DNA from: Polyangiaceae bacterium
GTDB taxonomy: Bacteria > Myxococcota_A > Polyangia > Polyangiales > Polyangiaceae
Length of the DNA: 7,705 nucleotides
Direction: 5' to 3'
Assembly: GCA_025934595.1 (NCBI GenBank)
Contig: JAICXU010000125.1
Span: forward strand, 1-7,705
The position numbers and the translations under genes are program-made. Below the pieces are notes generated by a model that had not been told where the DNA came from, ran no database searches, and was given only the letters and a program-made list of their open reading frames with translations. Of this stretch, positions 6,201 to 7,705 are shown piece after piece; position 1 is the stretch's first letter, and every line of letters begins with the position of its first letter.

Positions 6201-6249
6201 GCGAGATATTTATCTCGTATACCACATACCTGCCGGATTTGCATCTCGC
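6191..6249. promoter_or_regulatory. MarR operator candidate with four half-sites
   Basis: The core is a perfect inverted repeat: CGAGATA (6202-6208), TT spacer, TATCTCG (6211-6217). Adding the outer AT at 6199-6200 and 6219-6220 gives 20 of 22 symmetric positions. A further half-site TATCTTG (6191-6197) faces the core's left arm and forms a second overlapping near-palindrome centred on GCATGC (6197-6202). A fourth copy, ATCTCGC, lies at 6243-6249. Length and symmetry fit MarR sites. The cluster covers the marR start codon and the oxygenase promoter, so both genes are expected to be repressed by MarR. The repeats are seen directly; binding is inferred. Confidence 0.75.
6195..6223 (+). promoter_or_regulatory. 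Promoter candidate for the Rieske oxygenase gene
   Basis: TTGCAT (6195-6200) and TATACC (6218-6223) are separated by exactly 17 bp, with 3 and 4 of 6 matches to the sigma70 -35 and -10 consensus. The perfect operator core (6202-6217) lies inside the spacer, an arrangement that would exclude RNA polymerase when the repressor is bound. The palindrome GTATAC (6217-6222) could also serve as part of a -10 element on the minus strand for marR. The match to consensus is modest, so the assignment rests mainly on spacing and position. Confidence 0.45.
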
Positions 6250-6251
6250 AG

Positions 6252-6257
6252 GGAGGT
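6252..6257 (+). promoter_or_regulatory. Ribosome binding site of the Rieske gene
   Basis: GGAGGT lies five bases before the ATG at 6263. It is the strongest Shine-Dalgarno sequence in the window and decides the start against longer in-frame readings that would begin inside marR on the other strand. Confidence 0.85.
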
Positions 6258-6262
6258 CACCC

Positions 6263-7399
6263 ATGAATCCCGCGTCGCACGTCGATCTCGCGCGTCGGCT
6301 CTTTCAACACGTCAAAACGAATCACGCGGCCACCGGAAAGGACCGGACGGCGCTCGTGAAAAAGTCTCGGTACATGTCGCCGGAGCGATTCGCGCAGGAG
6401 CGCGAGCATCTCTTCGCGACGACGCCCCAGATCGTGGCGCACGCGAGCGAGCTCGTGGAGCCGGGCGCGTGCATGACGGTCGACGTCGCGGGCATATCCC
6501 TTCTCCTCGTGCGAGGGGCCGACGACGAGATCCGTGCATTTCGCAATGCGTGCCGGCATCGATCGACCGAGCTCGTGCCCGAGGACGCGCCGTGTCGCAA
6601 AAAAGCGTTCGTGTGCCGCTATCACGGCTGGACCTACGATCTCACCGGCCGACGCATTCACGTGCCTCACTTGCCGTCGTTCGACGGCCTCGACGCCGAT
6701 CGCGACGCGCTCGTGCCGGCGCATGCTCACGTGCACGGAGGATTCGTGTGGGCCTCGCTCGCGCCGTTCGATCCGGCTGCGCATCTCGGTGCGCTCGACG
6801 AAGATTTCGCGTTGCTCGATCTCGGCGCGTCTCGCGTTCACGCGCGTGCGTCACGCGAAGTGCGAGGAAATTGGAAGCTCATCGTCGACGCGTTCCTCGA
6901 CGGCTACCACATTCGCCATTTGCATCGCGACACGGTCTATCGATTCTTCTTCGATGCGCAGTCCGAGGCCGAAGCCGTGGGCCCGCACATCCGCGCCGCG
7001 ACCGCGCGCCGCACGCTCGCCGAGGTGAACGAAATCACGCTTGAAAATGCGCCGATTCGTGAGCTCGTGACGCCGAGCTATTCGATTTTTCCGAACACGG
7101 TTCTCGTGCTCCATCCGGACTACACGAGCGTCATGCGACTCGAGCCGCTCGCTGCGGATCGGACCCGCTTCGTCCACACGATGCTCGTGAGCGGCGAAGT
7201 CAGCGCAGAAAAAAAGGACCACTTCGACAAGAGCTTCGCGCTCATCGATCAAGGCGTCTTCGCGAGCGAGGATCTCGCCGTCGTCGAGAGCATCCAGCGC
7301 GGCATGCAGTCGAGCGCCGACGAGCTGATGCTCTTCGGCGAGCTCGAGTTCGCGGCGAAATGGTTCCACGACGCCGTCGACTCGGTCGTCGGCGACTGA
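6263..7399 (+). CDS. Rieske non-haem iron oxygenase, alpha subunit
   Basis: A 378-residue soluble protein of usual length for aromatic ring-hydroxylating and related Rieske oxygenases. The N-terminal Rieske domain (about 55-165) binds a [2Fe-2S] cluster through Cys97-x-His99 and Cys118-x2-His121, separated by 18 residues, followed by HGWTYDLTGR. The catalytic domain (about 185-375) has NWKLIVDAFLDGYHIRHLH: Asp213 is the probable bridging residue, His216 and His221 are mononuclear iron ligands, and Asp337 in SEDLAVVESIQRG is the likely third ligand. The enzyme would insert oxygen into an organic substrate using electrons from a reductase, which is not encoded nearby in this window; no beta subunit is seen either. 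The substrate cannot be named. The start was chosen from GGAGGT at 6252. Expression is probably controlled by the divergent MarR through the palindrome upstream. The next gene, an NAD(P)H-type oxidoreductase, begins 48 nt later. Confidence 0.93.
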   Translation: MNPASHVDLARRLFQHVKTNHAATGKDRTALVKKSRYMSPERFAQEREHLFATTPQIVAHASELVEPGACMTVDVAGISLLLVRGADDEIRAFRNACRHRSTELVPEDAPCRKKAFVCRYHGWTYDLTGRRIHVPHLPSFDGLDADRDALVPAHAHVHGGFVWASLAPFDPAAHLGALDEDFALLDLGASRVHARASREVRGNWKLIVDAFLDGYHIRHLHRDTVYRFFFDAQSEAEAVGPHIRAATARRTLAEVNEITLENAPIRELVTPSYSIFPNTVLVLHPDYTSVMRLEPLAADRTRFVHTMLVSGEVSAEKKDHFDKSFALIDQGVFASEDLAVVESIQRGMQSSADELMLFGELEFAAKWFHDAVDSVVGD

Positions 7400-7447
7400 C
7401 ACACGCGACGCTCGCCATCGTTCGCGAAACCGCGCATTCTCTCGCGC

Positions 7448-7705
7448 ATGCGCCAAGTTTGGATCACGAAGACCGGAACGCCCGACGTCCTGAAAGTGAA
7501 AGAAGCGCCCGATCCCTCCGCGGGCAGCGGTGAGGTCCGCGTTCGCGTGAAAGCGAGTGGCATCAACTTCGCCGATCTCATGGCGCGCGTCGGCCTCTAT
7601 CCGGACGCGCCGCCCCTGCCCGCCGTCGTCGGTTACGAGGTCTCCGGCACCGTCGACGAAGTCGGCGAAGGCGTCACGATGCACAAAGTCGGCGACCGCG
7701 TGCTC
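7448..7705 (+). CDS. Quinone oxidoreductase, VAT-1-like (partial)
   Basis: The first 86 codons of a medium-chain dehydrogenase/reductase, open to the window end. The translation begins MRQVWITKTGTPDVLKVKEAP and continues with the GroES-like N-terminal domain: SGEVRVRVKASGINFADLMARVGLYP (about 27-52), then PAVVGYEVSGTVDEVGEGV (about 58-76) and KVGDRVL. The GINFADLMAR.GLY pattern is typical of the zinc-free quinone reductase and VAT-1-like branch. These enzymes use NAD(P)H to reduce quinones or enones. The ATG has no clear Shine-Dalgarno site. It lies 48 nt after the Rieske gene on the same strand, so it may share its transcript and MarR control. The nucleotide-binding domain is outside the window, so the subfamily is uncertain. 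Confidence 0.88.
   Translation, partial: MRQVWITKTGTPDVLKVKEAPDPSAGSGEVRVRVKASGINFADLMARVGLYPDAPPLPAVVGYEVSGTVDEVGEGVTMHKVGDRVL

Noticed and set aside
6122..6262. Longer N terminus for the Rieske protein
   Set aside because: The extension would read antisense through marR and the operator, while GGAGGT sits at ideal distance before the ATG at 6263.

Overview
The window looks like ordinary chromosome of a high-GC Gram-negative bacterium, most likely a myxobacterium (Myxococcota). This is an inference from style. Three proteins carry lipoprotein signals ending in a ...VAC-type motif, one of them has an Asp-Ala-Gly-rich linker after the lipidated Cys, and the set mixes a phosphoesterase/propeller fusion, a MarR regulator and a Rieske oxygenase. 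No mobile element, CRISPR array or phage gene was seen. Every gap between genes is shorter than 300 bases.

Left part (1-1820): a putative secreted lipoprotein of unknown function (7-984, +) is followed by tRNA-Ser(GGA) (1058-1144, +), a small NTF2/SnoaL-like gene (1216-1608, +), and tRNA-Ser(CGA) on the opposite strand (1734-1820, -). The two serine tRNA genes converge and are about 91% identical (79 of 87 positions), so they form a long inverted repeat around the small gene. Neither encodes its CCA end.

Middle part (1853-6200, all -): in transcription order these are a MarR-family repressor gene (6200 to 5772), a 932-residue lipoprotein fusing a beta-propeller-like region to a phosphoesterase/acid-phosphatase domain (5716 to 2918), a Spy/LTXXQ-like lipoprotein built from two tandem modules with a Met/Gly-rich tail (2818 to 1853), and then tRNA-Ser(CGA). 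Gaps are 55, 99 and 32 nt, so cotranscription is possible. The tRNA also has its own -35-like box, placed over the stop codon of the preceding gene.

Right part (6201-7705, +): divergent from marR lies a Rieske non-haem iron oxygenase alpha subunit (6263-7399), then the first 86 codons of a medium-chain quinone oxidoreductase (VAT-1-like) cut by the window end. The 62-bp marR/oxygenase gap holds a clear palindromic operator candidate. It fits exactly in the 17-bp spacer of a plausible oxygenase promoter and abuts the marR start codon. The likely logic is that MarR represses itself and the oxygenase operon, and an unknown small, probably aromatic or lipophilic, ligand relieves repression. This divergent control region, the flanking stem around tRNA-Ser(GGA), and the two-module Spy-like lipoprotein are the most interesting items. 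I saw no strong evidence for a wholly new multi-gene system.
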